A stretch of DNA of 64,000 bases. Source: Flavobacterium sp. TAB 87. GTDB taxonomy: Bacteria > Bacteroidota > Bacteroidia > Flavobacteriales > Flavobacteriaceae. This document shows, piece by piece, positions 63,020 to 64,000 of this stretch. The stretch is from the NCBI RefSeq assembly GCF_001529295.1, contig NZ_LLWK01000038.1, positions 496,001 to 560,000 of the forward strand, given 5' to 3'. Under the pieces are notes generated by a model. That model was not told the DNA's origin and did no database searches. It saw only the letters and a list, made by a program, of their open reading frames with translations. The position numbers and the translations under genes are program-made. Position 1 is the first letter of the stretch; every line of letters starts with the position of its first letter.

Positions 63020-64000
63020 ATGTCAATAAAAAACATAAGATTAGAAGTAATGCAGTTTTTAGAGAAAAACGTAGATACTTTTGTAGATCAATTTTTAATA
63101 CCTGTCGAGAAAATCTGGCAGCCAACCGACTTTTTACCTAATTCTCAAGAAGATACTTTTTTTGAAGAAGTAAGAGAATTGCGTGAAATTGCTAAAGATT
63201 TACCATACGATTTTTGGGTTACTCTTGTAGGTGATACTATTACTGAAGAAGCGTTGCCAACTTACGAATCGTGGTTGATGGATGTCGAAGGAATTAATCA
63301 GATAGAAAACGGAGGCAATGGATGGTCAAAATGGATCAGACAATGGACCGGAGAAGAAAATCGCCACGGAGATTTGTTGAACAAATATTTGTATTTGTCA
63401 GGTCGTGTAAACATGCGTGAAGTTGAAATTACTACCCAACATTTAATTAATGATGGTTTTGATATCGGAACGGGATCAGACCCGTACAAAAACTTTGTAT
63501 ACACTAGTTTTCAAGAATTAGCTACTTATGTTTCTCACAACCGTGTGTCGCAAATTGCCAAAAATTATGGCGATAAAAAATTAGCGAAAATGTGTAAAAT
63601 GATTGCTGGAGACGAAATGCGTCATCATCATGCTTACAGTGAATTTGTAACTCGTATTTTTCAAGTAGATCCTAGCGAAATGATGTTGGCTTTTCAATAC
63701 ATGATGAAACAAAAAATCGTTATGCCTGCTCACTTTTTAAGAGAATCGGGTCAAAAAATAAGCACGGCTTTCGAGCAATTTTCTGATTCAGCACAGCGAA
63801 TTGGTGTGTATACTGCTGCAGATTATGTGGATATTATGCAGAAATTAATTGACAAATGGCAAATTGATAAAATAACAGGTTTAACTGATGAAGCCGAAAA
63901 AGCACGTGATTACTTGATGAAGTTGCCAGCTAGAATGACGAGAATTTCAGAAAGAATTGTTATTCCGCAAGAAGGACATATTTTTAAATGGGTGGAGCCA
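63020..64000 (+). CDS. Acyl-ACP desaturase (ferritin-like diiron), 3' end beyond the window
   Basis: 327 codons from MSIKNIRLEVMQFLEKNVDT, still open at base 64000. Soluble plant-type stearoyl-ACP desaturase family: diiron ligands in QWTGEENRHGDLLNKYLYLS (EExxH) and MIAGDEMRHHHAYSEFVTRI (E/DExxH), with the first Glu in the helix FFEEVRELREIAKDLPYD. It introduces a cis double bond into an acyl-ACP chain using O2. Close to full length (~330-340 aa) at the cut. Confidence 0.9.
   Translation, partial: MSIKNIRLEVMQFLEKNVDTFVDQFLIPVEKIWQPTDFLPNSQEDTFFEEVRELREIAKDLPYDFWVTLVGDTITEEALPTYESWLMDVEGINQIENGGNGWSKWIRQWTGEENRHGDLLNKYLYLSGRVNMREVEITTQHLINDGFDIGTGSDPYKNFVYTSFQELATYVSHNRVSQIAKNYGDKKLAKMCKMIAGDEMRHHHAYSEFVTRIFQVDPSEMMLAFQYMMKQKIVMPAHFLRESGQKISTAFEQFSDSAQRIGVYTAADYVDIMQKLIDKWQIDKITGLTDEAEKARDYLMKLPARMTRISERIVIPQEGHIFKWVEP

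Overview
The window looks like chromosome of a Flavobacterium or close relative (Bacteroidota, Flavobacteriaceae). Pointers are the AT-rich sequence, repeated promoters with the Bacteroidota -7 motif TAnnTTTG, genus-typical gene blocks (hemA / AraC / hemH; sufBCDS with DUF59, DUF2480 and DUF3078; acpP-fabF-rnc-IPExxxVDY-pyk) and many predicted lipoproteins and TonB-type surface proteins. All identifications are from reading the translated sequence; no database search was run.

Layout. 1-8.2 kb: haem block with hemA (cut by the window edge), a membrane-anchored small protein plus a truncated-haemoglobin-like lipoprotein, AraC regulator, hemH, a MATE exporter, hemJ-like, then a sensor kinase and a crotonase. 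8.3-19.7 kb: Fe-S assembly (suf) genes on the minus strand, split into a sufA-B-C-D half and a sufS-lipoprotein-sufE-DUF59 half by two plus-strand genes; each half has its own promoter. 20-27.8 kb: cell-envelope and secreted proteins, including two neighbouring signal-peptide proteins of unknown role, a subtilase lipoprotein and an M1 aminopeptidase. 28-37 kb: housekeeping (purF, PfkB kinase, rnhA, purN, acpP, fabF, rnc, pyk). 37-51 kb: OsmC with a GntR regulator, hflX, an alpha/beta hydrolase, a TonB receptor with a DUF5689 lipoprotein, MFS, Gfo/Idh and OYE enzymes. 51-55.8 kb: a bacteriocin-type locus on the minus strand. 56.2-64 kb: rseP, two tRNA-Asn, a truncated integrase, OmpA/S41/rnpA, plsC and an acyl-ACP desaturase that runs off the end.

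The most interesting part is the bacteriocin locus. In transcription order it holds a small HTH protein, two unannotated double-glycine leader peptides (58 and 43 aa) whose mature parts each carry a GxxxG motif, a 16-bp perfect hairpin, two tiny membrane proteins (immunity candidates), an HlyD-type adaptor and a C39-peptidase ABC exporter. The peptide genes and the regulator are intact, but the second tiny membrane protein, the adaptor and the exporter carry five short indels, four of them in simple repeats, plus one nonsense codon. Undoing the indels restores exact reading frames and a family-length exporter. Either the export machinery is decaying while the peptides survive, or expression switches by slippage; the nonsense codon favours decay. 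Nothing else in the window shows comparable damage except the truncated integrase beside the tRNA genes.
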